Shown here: one piece after another, positions 6,403 to 13,372 of the stretch
Layout of the letters: every line of letters begins with the position of its first letter
Position numbering within the stretch: position 1 is the stretch's first letter
Origin: Saccharimonas sp963542675
Lineage (GTDB): Bacteria > Patescibacteriota > Saccharimonadia > Saccharimonadales > Saccharimonadaceae
Direction: 5' to 3'
Length of the DNA stretch: 18,383 bases
Assembly: GCA_963542675.1 (NCBI GenBank)
Contig: CAUTXC010000020.1
Location: 1-18,383 of the forward strand
Notes under the pieces: model-generated
Told to the model about the DNA's origin: nothing
Seen by the model: only the letters and a program-made list of their open reading frames with translations
The model's database searches: none
Program-made: the position numbers and the translations under genes

Positions 6403-7299
6403 TTATGATTCTGCTTTGCGACCCGCTACCAGCAGGTAGAGGTTACCACCAAGCGCAGCACCAATCAAGGTACCAGCAATTACCTCAAGGCTCAAGCGGC
6501 TATAGCCAGTCTCACCACGGCTTGCTTGTGCGCCAGTAAAGCTACTGTCTGGTGCCTCTGTTGCAGCAATGGCCACTGCTGGGTTGAGTGTTGCACTCTT
6601 TGCACGCAATTCGTGTGGCAAGTGTTTGATATCTTGGACTGACGATGTGTCCACCGAAGCTTGCACCTGAGTCAGCAAACCACCAGCCACGATAGCGGCA
6701 GCAGCCAAAGATAGACCGATCCCCACTGCTTGGCCTGTTTGCTTAAGCTCGGCCACGCGCGATACGGCAGCCGCAATGCCAAACATCAGCACTGCTGCGC
6801 CGACGAGCTCAACACCAAAGACCGCCCAGCTAAAGGTAGTAAAGTGCTCGAAGCTGAGCTTGAAAGCGCTCCCACTTAAGCCGTTCAGTACAACGACAGC
6901 GAGCGCCCCACCAAGCAGCTGGGCGATCCAGTAGAACGGTACCAGCGCTGTCTTGAGCTTGCGCATTGTCCAGAGGCCAAAGGTGACCGCTGGGTTGATA
7001 TGTGCGCCAGATACTGCACCCACCGCCACAGCAATCACAAGCAGTGTGAGGCCAAGGTAGAGTGGTGCAAATTGAGTTGCCGCACCAATTGCGGCAATGG
7101 TGAGCATAAATGTACCAAGCAGCTCAGCAAAAATAATGTTGAGCAAGTTGCTCGGTAGAGCTGGCTCGCGTCGCTTATGGACAACAGTCTTGGTGGCTGA
7201 TGTGGTCGATGCAGCCTTTACGGTTGGTGCAGCCTGAGGCTGGGAGGCCGAGTCTTTCGCGGCCGATTTTTTGGTCGAAACGGCTTTTTTGGTAGCCAT
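6403..7299 (-). CDS. MIP family aquaporin-like channel, atypical second NPA loop
   Basis: A 298-residue aquaporin/glycerol-facilitator homolog that should conduct water or small neutral solutes. After a hydrophilic tail of about 50 residues rich in Lys, Ala, Ser and Thr, AELLGT (58-63) opens the first helix, and SGAHINPAVTFG gives the first NPA (Asn102-Ala104). Six membrane helices follow the family layout. The second half-loop reads SATLNPAVAIA: Asn239-Ala241 are present, but the usual Arg after the second NPA (selectivity filter) is Val242. About 25 polar residues are inserted before this loop (VQASVDTSSVQDIKHLPHEL). The long cationic tail is not part of the standard fold. Start: ATG at 7299 with AAGGAGG 5 nt upstream; a GTG further upstream would lie inside that ribosome binding site. 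Its -10 (TGATATACT) lies about 30 nt upstream. Confidence 0.85.
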   Translation of the reverse strand: MATKKAVSTKKSAAKDSASQPQAAPTVKAASTTSATKTVVHKRREPALPSNLLNIIFAELLGTFMLTIAAIGAATQFAPLYLGLTLLVIAVAVGAVSGAHINPAVTFGLWTMRKLKTALVPFYWIAQLLGGALAVVVLNGLSGSAFKLSFEHFTTFSWAVFGVELVGAAVLMFGIAAAVSRVAELKQTGQAVGIGLSLAAAAIVAGGLLTQVQASVDTSSVQDIKHLPHELRAKSATLNPAVAIAATEAPDSSFTGAQASRGETGYSRLSLEVIAGTLIGAALGGNLYLLVAGRKAES

Positions 7300-7333
7300 A
7301 CGTCCCTCCTTCACTAGTTGATACTACGCCTTT

Positions 7334-7342
7334 AGTATATCA
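7334..7342 (-). promoter_or_regulatory. Extended -10 promoter of the aquaporin gene
   Basis: On the minus strand TGATATACT (TGN plus TATACT) lies about 35 nt before the aquaporin ATG. No clear -35 is seen. It is divergent from the promoter of the small membrane protein gene at 7405. Confidence 0.5.
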
Positions 7343-7389
7343 CATCACCTTGTTTGTCGGCGATATCAGATGTCGATTGTGCCAAATAA

Positions 7390-7398
7390 TGCTATACT
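7390..7398 (+). promoter_or_regulatory. Extended -10, leaderless promoter of the 7405 gene
   Basis: TGCTATACT is an extended -10; the ATG follows after exactly 6 nt (AAAGAC). Transcription would begin at the A of the ATG. No Shine-Dalgarno precedes it. Confidence 0.65.
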
Positions 7399-7404
7399 AA
7401 AGAC

Positions 7405-7668
7405 ATGGGACAATATATGAAACAAGACCAAACGCGCAGTGAGCTGCAAGAGCGCATCGCGGCCGATCTCCGCGCCAAAGCAACTGCCAGCAGTCACACT
7501 GGCGACGGTACCGCACCAGCGGGCAGCGACACCGGCGTCGAGCAATCCGAATACCTCAAAGGCACCAAACAAACAACCACACTAGCTGGGGTGTGGCTGG
7601 TGGTTGGTTTTCTTGCGCTGCTTACCTTTGGCTTTTTTGTTGCGCTAACCATCAATGGACAACAATAA
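7405..7668 (+). CDS. Small single-pass membrane protein, unknown
   Basis: An 87-residue protein with a charged and polar N-terminal half and one C-terminal membrane helix (about 61-83, LAGVWLVVGFLALLTFGFFV), probably tail-anchored. I do not recognise a family. Support that it is real: a leaderless promoter spaced exactly to its ATG, tight packing before pheS (12 nt), and a protein-like composition. An ATG four codons downstream is possible but also has no ribosome binding site. Co-transcription with pheS is likely. Confidence 0.65.
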   Translation: MGQYMKQDQTRSELQERIAADLRAKATASSHTGDGTAPAGSDTGVEQSEYLKGTKQTTTLAGVWLVVGFLALLTFGFFVALTINGQQ

Positions 7669-7680
7669 CGGAGTGACAGT

Positions 7681-8724
7681 ATGACAGACCTTGACGCTAT
7701 CCAGCAAAAGCTACTCCTGGCCGTGAGCCAATCGACCACCCCGCGCGAAGTACTGCGCCACGAGGAGTTGCGCGCACTGTATGGACATATCACATCACTC
7801 CCCCCAGCGGAGCGTGGGCCATTTGGTAAGCGTGTTAATGAGCTCAAGCAAGCTGTGCAAACTGCCATCGAGCGCCGTCTCGAGGAACTTGAGACTGTTG
7901 AGCGCACACCGATCGATGTCACTGCACCGATGGATATCAACACTGCTATTCCAGCACTACTGCCAACAAACCAGGGGTCAATTCACCCCCTTATGCAAGA
8001 GATCGAGCGGATTGCTGATATCTTCTACCGCATGGGGTTTGCAGTGGAAGAGTCACGTGAGATTGATGATCAGTTCCATATGTTCGAGAGCTTGAACTTT
8101 CCCAAAGGTCACCCCGCCCGCGACGATTACGACACCTTCATGACCGTCGAGACAGACGCGCAGGGCGATCGCCTGATCGCGCCAGCTCACACCAGCACCA
8201 TGCAAAACCGCGTCCTGACCACCTATCGCCACAATTTAGATGCAGGCGAAGCAATCGCTGCCATCGTACCCGACCGTGTCTTCCGTAATGAAGACCTGGA
8301 TGCTCGGCACGAGCACACCTTCTACCAAGTGGAGGGTGTCTATGTAGCTAAGGGAGTCAACGTCGGCAACTTGATTGCGACCTTGCAGGAATTTTTGCAA
8401 AGCTACTACGGCAAGCAGCTTGATGTGCGGGTCAACCCCTTCTACTTCCCTTTCACCGAGCCAAGCTTTGAGTTTGCCCTGAGCTGCCCCTTCTGCGAAG
8501 GCAAAGACCCCAGCTGTAAGGTATGCAGCGGTGAAGGCTGGGTTGAGCTGATTGGCTGCGGCTTGATCCACCCCAATGTGCTGCGGGCAGCCAACATCGA
8601 CCCTGATACCTACACCGGCTTCGCCTTTGGCTGCGGCATCGACCGCCTGGTAATGATGAAATACGGCATCGAAGACGTGCGGCATTTCGAGAGCGGCAAG
8701 TTGGATTTTTTGCGGCAGTTTTAG
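7681..8724 (+). CDS. pheS: Phenylalanine-tRNA ligase alpha subunit
   Basis: A 347-residue alpha subunit of the heterotetrameric class II Phe-tRNA synthetase, which activates phenylalanine and charges tRNA-Phe. The N-terminal about 85 residues are helical and coiled-coil-like (tRNA contact). The catalytic core starts at GSIHPLMQEI (99-108) and includes the family hallmark HPARDDYDTF (144-153), motif 2 FRNEDLDARHEHTFYQVEG (201-219) and motif 3 GFAFGCGIDRLVMMKYGI (313-330). A Cys cluster, CPFC and CKVC (269/272 and 279/282) with Cys293 nearby, replaces the plain loop of many PheS proteins and could bind zinc; a subset of bacterial PheS has this. Start: GGAG about 7 nt before ATG. The usual partner pheT does not follow, so the beta subunit must be encoded elsewhere. 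Confidence 0.95.
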   Translation: MTDLDAIQQKLLLAVSQSTTPREVLRHEELRALYGHITSLPPAERGPFGKRVNELKQAVQTAIERRLEELETVERTPIDVTAPMDINTAIPALLPTNQGSIHPLMQEIERIADIFYRMGFAVEESREIDDQFHMFESLNFPKGHPARDDYDTFMTVETDAQGDRLIAPAHTSTMQNRVLTTYRHNLDAGEAIAAIVPDRVFRNEDLDARHEHTFYQVEGVYVAKGVNVGNLIATLQEFLQSYYGKQLDVRVNPFYFPFTEPSFEFALSCPFCEGKDPSCKVCSGEGWVELIGCGLIHPNVLRAANIDPDTYTGFAFGCGIDRLVMMKYGIEDVRHFESGKLDFLRQF

Positions 8725-8759
8725 CCTCGTCTATTCGTTTTATAACCAAGGTTTACCAT

Positions 8760-9167
8760 ATGCATCATGATACTGAGCTTTTTGCCATCGCCCAGGCGCT
8801 CCTTGAGCAGCGATATACACCACCAGTTCACACTGTGGCAGCAGCTTTGCGTTGCCAATCCGGCGAGGTGATCTCTGCAGTCAATATCGACCATTTTCTT
8901 GGCTTCGTCTGCGCCGAGACAGCTGCACTGGCAATTGCTATTAATCGAGGTATCTATGATTTCGATTCAGTCGTCGCTGTACGCAAAAATGATGACACGA
9001 GAAAGATCGAAATTGTCGACATGTGCGGCAAATGCCGCCAGATCTTTCACGATTATGCGCCAGGTATTACTGTCTTGACTACAAACGGCCCGCAGACAAT
9101 AGAGCATATCCTCCCTCATGCTTATATCCACCAACGTACAAAAATTCAACAAGCTATCAGGCGGTAA
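8760..9167 (+). CDS. Cytidine deaminase-like zinc hydrolase
   Basis: A 135-residue member of the cytidine/blasticidin-S deaminase fold. The CAE motif (Cys51-Ala52-Glu53) and CGKC (Cys89, Cys92) supply three Cys zinc ligands and the catalytic Glu. The region before it (TVAAALRCQSGEVISAVNID) matches the N-terminal strand of tetrameric cytidine deaminases, where NxE is common; here it is NID, a change at a substrate-contact position. Also, CGKC is preceded by Met rather than the usual Pro. It could be a pyrimidine-salvage cytidine deaminase or a blasticidin-type deaminase with another substrate. Start: weak AAGG 8 nt before ATG, 35 nt after the pheS stop. The following PNPOx-like gene starts 17 nt after its stop. 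Confidence 0.8.
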   Translation: MHHDTELFAIAQALLEQRYTPPVHTVAAALRCQSGEVISAVNIDHFLGFVCAETAALAIAINRGIYDFDSVVAVRKNDDTRKIEIVDMCGKCRQIFHDYAPGITVLTTNGPQTIEHILPHAYIHQRTKIQQAIRR

Positions 9168-9172
9168 TTAAC

Positions 9173-9178
9173 TATACT
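9173..9178 (+). promoter_or_regulatory. Leaderless promoter -10 of the PNPOx-like gene
   Basis: TATACT is followed by exactly 6 nt (TTATTT) and then the ATG at 9185. There is no Shine-Dalgarno. The same spacing occurs at 7405, 12367 and 13867. Confidence 0.6.
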
Positions 9179-9184
9179 TTATTT

Positions 9185-9652
9185 ATGAACCATTCGACAC
9201 AATCACTCTTATATAGCAACGCCTACGCAAATCTTGCGACTGTCTCTCCGGATGGCCAGCCGTGGAATACGCCAGTGTTTTTTGCGTATGCAGATGGGGC
9301 AGTATATTGGTGGTCACCAATAGATGCTCAGCACTCACAAAATATCGACCATAACCACCGTGTATTTATGACAATTTACGACTCAACTGCCCCAGAAGGT
9401 CACGGCGTTGGCTTATACTGTCGTGGTGTTGCTCATCAAGTAGCGGATAATGAGCTCACTGAAGCAATCGCCATCTATAACAGTAAGGCTCAGCAATTTC
9501 AGCTTACTCCTTCAGACTGCATGGGCGTAGCACCAACTCGTCTGTATACAATGCCCATCACCGAAGCTTGGACAAACAGCGAAGATTCGATCGATGGTTA
9601 TTATATTGATACCCGCAAAAAATTGCATTCAAGAGATAAACCTTTCTCATAA
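9185..9652 (+). CDS. Pyridoxamine 5'-phosphate oxidase-like flavin-binding protein
   Basis: A 155-residue split-barrel protein of the PNPOx-like/FMN-binding superfamily. The N-terminal pattern YANLATVSPDGQPWNTPVFF (strands 1-2 with the dGxPwntPv turn) is diagnostic. A strand with YWWSPIDAQHSQNI (41-54) and then RVFMTIYDS (59-67) form the rest of the flavin site, and GLYCRGVAHQV (76-86) is the next barrel strand. It may bind FMN or F420; the substrate is unknown. It is not necessarily involved in vitamin B6 synthesis. Start chosen at 9185: an upstream in-frame reading would overlap the deaminase gene, and a -10 hexamer lies at leaderless distance. A bidirectional terminator follows. Confidence 0.8.
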   Translation: MNHSTQSLLYSNAYANLATVSPDGQPWNTPVFFAYADGAVYWWSPIDAQHSQNIDHNHRVFMTIYDSTAPEGHGVGLYCRGVAHQVADNELTEAIAIYNSKAQQFQLTPSDCMGVAPTRLYTMPITEAWTNSEDSIDGYYIDTRKKLHSRDKPFS

Positions 9653-9680
9653 AAAATACAAGGCATTTGCCCTGTATTTT
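9653..9680. terminator. Bidirectional terminator between convergent genes
   Basis: AAAATACAAGG (9653-9663) pairs with CCCTGTATTTT (9670-9680) around a 6-nt loop, with one mismatch on the plus strand and a G-U pair on the minus strand. A and T runs flank it on both sides, so it can end both the PNPOx-like gene (plus) and the GH16 gene (minus). Confidence 0.75.
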
Positions 9681-9697
9681 CTATGAAGTACGCTAAT

Positions 9698-10966
9698 CTA
9701 TCGATTAATCGTCAGCGGCCAACTCAGCTCGACACTCTTCAGCTTCTTCAGGCCGTTGAGTGGTGTAAGGTCCTTCACCTCGGTGTTTTTGAGAGAAACA
9801 AAGGTGAGATTCTTCGCGTATTGGATACCTTCGAGGTTCTTTATCTTCTCCCACGACTCTGCGCCATCGCGGACGCTGAGGTCGAGCATGGTTAGCTTCT
9901 CGAGATCTGAGGCAAGCATGGGCTGTGCATCGCCGCGCTTTGTATGGGTCACTTGGGTGATGGCTTGGTTGAGCTTGTTGCGGAGACGCCAATCGGGCAC
10001 GCTCACCACCGCATCCTGTGGCTTATCAGCAGCAGTCTTTTCTTGGTAGACCCGCACATAGTCGACCTGCATATCTTTCGCGACTTCGTAATCCTTAGGG
10101 TTAGCCTTCTTATATGGCTCATTGAGGCCGCCGATCTGGTGATTCAAGCGAATGAAGAGTTTGTTGGCTGCCTTGGCAAAGGGCCAGTTTGCATCATCTG
10201 GCGCCACGCGGTGCACCATGTGCCCATCATAGTAGAATTCGATCGTTCCATCCTTCTTATTCAAAACGCCGTAGGTATGGAAGGCAGTTTGTGTATTGCC
10301 GACAATATTCCGATCGAGAACGTGCTGGTGCTGGTGTGAACGCTCTTTATTACCCTGGCGTGGCTGCGTATGGACATTGGCCTGCAGCCAGCTTGAGTCG
10401 TAGCCACGCGACTCGAAGACGTCGAGCTCACCACTGGTTGGCCAATTGAACTCTGTGCTTGTGAGCCAAAATGATGCCCAGGTTGCTCGAGCACCACTGT
10501 TCTTGTTACCCTCTGGCAGCTTAATAGATGCCTCGTAATAGGTACCTGGTCCCCAGGCATGGGCGATACTTTTGTCTTTCCAATCACTGAGGTAATGAGA
10601 GTTTACCATCCCTGTCGAGAAGGCGGCATGACCAGCCTGGCATGGCCTGCCATTTTTATCATGCTGCGCGAGGAGATGGAGTTTGCCATCGTACTGGCGC
10701 ACCATATCTGTCCGGAAGCGCCCTTCCATGCCCGACGCAAGGTCAAAGCAACCCGTCGGTACAGCCCATTTGGTTGTGTTGAGTTTATTACCGTCAAATT
10801 CATCACCCCACACTTTTTTATAATGTGCCTGTACATCACGCGGCAGATGATCGACTGCCGATGCTGACTGCGCTATGGCACAGTTTGTGCCCATTATAGC
10901 GCACGCCATGGTAAGCCCAAGCGCCAAGCTGGCTTTTGCTTGTTTTGTTGCTCGTGTCGCCAACAT
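9698..10966 (-). CDS. Secreted GH16 family glycoside hydrolase with C-terminal leucine-rich module
   Basis: A 422-residue secreted protein. Signal peptide: residues 1 to about 37 (basic start, hydrophobic core 13-32, AQSASA). The GH16 beta-jelly-roll covers about 50-310 and carries SGELDVFES with catalytic Glu180 (nucleophile), Asp182 and Glu185 (acid/base); this E-x-D-x-x-E form is typical of laminarinase-like enzymes that cut beta-1,3 or mixed-linked glucans. It starts with VWGDEFDG and ends with MQVDYVRVYQ, both family hallmarks. After a short linker, residues 324-418 form an internalin-like leucine-rich stretch (LRNKLNQAI, LEKLTMLDLS, IKNLEGIQYAKNLTFVSLKNTEVKDLTPLNGLKKL). Glucan specificity is inferred. 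Start: AAGGAGG 4-5 nt before ATG 10966. It is monocistronic, and convergent with the PNPOx-like gene. Confidence 0.9.
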   Translation of the reverse strand: MLATRATKQAKASLALGLTMACAIMGTNCAIAQSASAVDHLPRDVQAHYKKVWGDEFDGNKLNTTKWAVPTGCFDLASGMEGRFRTDMVRQYDGKLHLLAQHDKNGRPCQAGHAAFSTGMVNSHYLSDWKDKSIAHAWGPGTYYEASIKLPEGNKNSGARATWASFWLTSTEFNWPTSGELDVFESRGYDSSWLQANVHTQPRQGNKERSHQHQHVLDRNIVGNTQTAFHTYGVLNKKDGTIEFYYDGHMVHRVAPDDANWPFAKAANKLFIRLNHQIGGLNEPYKKANPKDYEVAKDMQVDYVRVYQEKTAADKPQDAVVSVPDWRLRNKLNQAITQVTHTKRGDAQPMLASDLEKLTMLDLSVRDGAESWEKIKNLEGIQYAKNLTFVSLKNTEVKDLTPLNGLKKLKSVELSWPLTINR

Positions 10967-10996
10967 ATCCCCTCCTTATGTTCGTTAGCTGTTCTT

Positions 10997-11025
10997 ATTT
11001 AATCACAGCTACTCTGCTTTGCCAA
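10997..11025 (-). promoter_or_regulatory. Candidate promoter of the GH16 gene
   Basis: On the minus strand TTGGCA (11025-11020), a 17-bp spacer, and TTAAAT (11002-10997). The -10 is weak. The predicted leader is about 25 nt and carries AAGGAGG. Confidence 0.5.
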
Positions 11026-11287
11026 ACACAAGACAATAACTTTATCCATATTTTTTGCAAGCAAGATAGTCTATTTTGATCATACACATCGATCTGCCAG
11101 AGGTCATTTTTTGCATAAAATAGCAATGCATGATGCAATTCTTATATTTCAAAATATGTTGTGGTTTTTGCTACGATTATTGTTACCTCTGTTTTATAAA
11201 TTACACTTGAGGTGTCATCGTAGGGATTAATTTTGCCGAGCATACCATGCTTGCGCCAGGCCAAGGCTCGTCAGATTGATCCAGCGG
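11026..11287. other. Non-coding spacer between GH16 and RmuC genes
   Basis: This is the larger part of a gene-free stretch of about 320 nt. It holds several small dyads: TGCAT-G-ATGCA near 11127-11137, ATATTT-CA-AAATAT at 11144-11157, and ACCTC (11185-11189) matched by GAGGT (11209-11213). It also has one copy of the repeated 9-mer ACCTCTGTT (11185-11193). A TACACT (11202-11207) follows that copy on the plus strand, but no plus-strand gene starts after it. No coding sequence or tRNA is seen. Confidence 0.5.
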
Positions 11288-12367
11288 CTACTCATCGCCA
11301 CGCTGCGGCCGTTCGAGCAACTGTGGCTCGCTCTGGCGTTCACCGCCAGCGATACGTACGACGTCTTTATCCATCTTGCCGAGCTCACGATAAGTTGTAT
11401 TGTAGTGTCCAACCGTTGTGGCGAGGCTCTTGCCCATTTTGCCCAGCAATTCATCAAACTTCTTGATATGCGTCGCAAGCTGGCCAACCCGTAGCTGAAT
11501 ATCCTTGGCTTGCTCTTCGATCTGGAGGCTACGCAGTCCCTGCAGCACCGTCTGCAAATATGCCAAGAAACTGGTTGGGCTAACGATAATCACCCGTCGA
11601 TCGCGAAAGGCATACTCAATAAGATCGCGGCTTGAGCCACCTTGCCCTACATTGTTGATAAGCAGATCATAATACAGCGACTCGCTGGGTATAAACATAA
11701 AGGCAAAGTCCATTGTGTCTTCATTTGGGCGAATATATTTGCTCGTTTCATCGATGCGCTGCTTAAGGTCAAGCTTAACGCGGCCGAGTAGCTGCTGGCG
11801 CTCGTCTTTATTTGTGGCATTGATCATCCGGTTGTAGTTCTCGAGGCTGAATTTGCTATCGATCGGCAGCACCCGCCCTTTATCAAGAAAGATCACCGCA
11901 TCGACCGCCTCACCGTCGGCAAAGCGATATTGCATCTGATACTGGGCCGGTGGCAACACATTCTCAAGCACACTCTGCAGATAATATTCGCCAAAGACAC
12001 CGCGCTGCTTGGGGTTTTGCAGGACGTTTTGCAGTGTCTTAAGCTCATCTGCGACATCGACGACGCGTCGATTAGTCTCATCCAGCTTCGTGAGGCGCTG
12101 CGTCACATCGGCCACCAGCTTAGCACTCTCGGAGAGCTGCTTCTGGACTGACGTTTGCATAGCAGCGCCCGAGCGCTCGAGCTTATCCCCAACCGACTGC
12201 TGCATAGCGGCTATCGTGCGCGACAACTCCGTCACGTCGCTCTTGAGAAGCGCCACCGACTGCTGATCTTTGAGCTCATTAAGCTTCGCCAGCAGCAGAC
12301 TCAGCACTACCCCACAGCCAACGAGGACAACAATAAGAATAATTCCAAGCACAAGAGAAAGTTCCAT
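11288..12367 (-). CDS. rmuC: RmuC family DNA recombination protein
   Basis: A 359-residue RmuC homolog. The E. coli protein limits rearrangements at inverted repeats and is thought to be a nuclease. An N-terminal membrane segment (about 5-26) is followed by a long coiled coil (about 30-115, rich in Leu, Lys and Glu) and the RmuC core (about 118-330). Core hallmarks visible: NPKQRGVFGEYYLQSVLENVLPP, then DAVIFLDKGRVLPIDSKFSLENY (PD-(D/E)xK-like acidic and Lys residues), FAFMFIPSESLYYDLL and VIIVSPTSFLAYLQTV. The length is a little shorter than the E. coli protein. Start: ATG at 12367; an extended -10 TGCTATACT ends exactly 6 nt before it and no ribosome binding site is present, so the mRNA is predicted leaderless. 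Confidence 0.93.
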   Translation of the reverse strand: MELSLVLGIILIVVLVGCGVVLSLLLAKLNELKDQQSVALLKSDVTELSRTIAAMQQSVGDKLERSGAAMQTSVQKQLSESAKLVADVTQRLTKLDETNRRVVDVADELKTLQNVLQNPKQRGVFGEYYLQSVLENVLPPAQYQMQYRFADGEAVDAVIFLDKGRVLPIDSKFSLENYNRMINATNKDERQQLLGRVKLDLKQRIDETSKYIRPNEDTMDFAFMFIPSESLYYDLLINNVGQGGSSRDLIEYAFRDRRVIIVSPTSFLAYLQTVLQGLRSLQIEEQAKDIQLRVGQLATHIKKFDELLGKMGKSLATTVGHYNTTYRELGKMDKDVVRIAGGERQSEPQLLERPQRGDE

Positions 12368-12373
12368 AGTTCT

Positions 12374-12382
12374 AGTATAGCA
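12374..12382 (-). promoter_or_regulatory. Extended -10, leaderless promoter of rmuC
   Basis: On the minus strand TGCTATACT lies 6 nt (AGAACT) before the ATG. It is the same nonamer and spacing as at the 7405 gene. Confidence 0.65.
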
Positions 12383-12684
12383 TTTCCTCAGAAACAGCCA
12401 CTCATGTTGTTTTAGTGAGCGGGGCGTGTCAACTTCTTGTGAGTGTGTCTCTCATTTAGCACAAGAAGTAGAAGTGTCGTAATGAGTTTTTCAGCGCTAA
12501 CGCGAGAAGTCTGATATTCTCAGGGAATTACCTTTTTATTATGTATTCGCTAAAGGAAGTGACGTAAGAGTTGGCTAGAACTTGAAATTCAAACAAGAGA
12601 GCTGCGTAAAAAAAGGGATGGAAATCGCTTCATTTGAGCATGGCAAATAATCATCAAGCAAATTATTGTGGAGTCTGGAGCTAT
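12383..12684. other. Non-coding spacer with a long inverted repeat
   Basis: This gene-free stretch of about 300 nt lies between rmuC and the membrane protein gene. ACTTCTTGTG (12432-12441) and CACAAGAAGT (12460-12469) are a perfect 10-bp inverted repeat around 18 nt. A smaller dyad (GAGAA/TTCTC) lies near 12503-12520. Neither has a U-tract. A T7 run on the minus strand near 12614-12608 lacks a clear stem. The short reading frames here have no ribosome binding site and no protein-like pattern. A small RNA is possible but not shown. Confidence 0.45.
12432..12469. repeat. Perfect 10-bp inverted repeat
   Basis: The arms ACTTCTTGTG and CACAAGAAGT enclose an 18-nt loop. There is no flanking T-run in either direction, so it is not a standard terminator. 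It could be an operator or part of a structured RNA. Confidence 0.6.
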
Positions 12685-13335
12685 CTACAGTGTTGCAAGA
12701 TACATCAATACAATGATCGCCACCATTGCACCAAGTGTGACTGCTAGGTTGCGCAGGCGCGAGATCCACGAAAACACGCCAATGCTCAGTGCCATCAAAA
12801 TTGTAATAACCGGCACCACGACATACCATGACGATGCTGCTAGCCACGTGAGCACCGGCCAGAGGCCCACTGCCGTCGCAAGCATAACAAGAGCAGGCCG
12901 ATATACGCGGCGCTGCACCAAGAATATAAGCCCAACGATCACTGCCACAACCGTTGCGCTCAAGACCGTATAGAACGTGGGCGTACCACAGCTTGCTGGG
13001 TTAGCGCTGCCGAGGCCACACACTGCACCAAACACCCCGAGGTTGGCAACCAGCAGCAACACTGCACTCGTCACCACGCCAGTAATGGCCGCACCTATCA
13101 TAATCTGCCCCATATCTGGCCACGATAAGTTCACAAAATGCTCGGTGTCTTCGGATGTATCGAGCACACCGCCCTGAGCAAAGGGGTTGTCGATTGCTCG
13201 GCTGTGGTCGAGCCCATCGTCAAGCACCGTCTTGGTGATGGTCGCCGTCTTGGCAGTTTTTGCTTTTTTAGCTTGGCGCGCTGCTTCCGCCACCTCATCT
13301 GGGTCAGCGGTGCGTGCGTATATCTGTTCGTCCAT
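12685..13335 (-). CDS. Multi-pass membrane protein of unknown function
   Basis: A 216-residue protein. The N-terminal about 70 residues are cytosolic-looking and charged (DPDEVAEAARQAKKAKTAKTATITKT), followed by about five to six membrane helices, the first around residues 77-100. Two cysteines (VCGLGSANPASC) sit in the first extracytoplasmic loop and could form a disulfide. I do not recognise a named family; the style is that of lineage-specific Saccharibacteria membrane proteins. Start: ATG at 13335, with GGAG 9 nt upstream. A TTG five codons earlier is possible but would overlap the ribosome binding site. The GGAG lies in one arm of a hairpin. It follows the PAP2 gene by 37 nt. Confidence 0.7.
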   Translation of the reverse strand: MDEQIYARTADPDEVAEAARQAKKAKTAKTATITKTVLDDGLDHSRAIDNPFAQGGVLDTSEDTEHFVNLSWPDMGQIMIGAAITGVVTSAVLLLVANLGVFGAVCGLGSANPASCGTPTFYTVLSATVVAVIVGLIFLVQRRVYRPALVMLATAVGLWPVLTWLAASSWYVVVPVITILMALSIGVFSWISRLRNLAVTLGAMVAIIVLMYLATL

Positions 13336-13341
13336 ATTATC

Positions 13342-13367
13342 TAGCTCCAATTCCTTACTGGGAGCTA
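13342..13367 (-). promoter_or_regulatory. Hairpin sequestering the ribosome binding site
   Basis: TAGCTCC and GGAGCTA are perfect 7-bp arms separated by 12 nt on the minus strand, ending 6 nt before the ATG of the membrane protein gene. The GGAG Shine-Dalgarno is inside the 3' arm. A TATAAT lies immediately upstream. No U-tract follows on this strand, so translational control is more likely than termination. Confidence 0.5.
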
Positions 13368-13372
13368 TTATA

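Noticed and set aside
12575..12847. Minus-strand 90-codon reading frame
   Set aside because: It overlaps the end of the membrane protein gene, has no ribosome binding site, and its composition is not protein-like.
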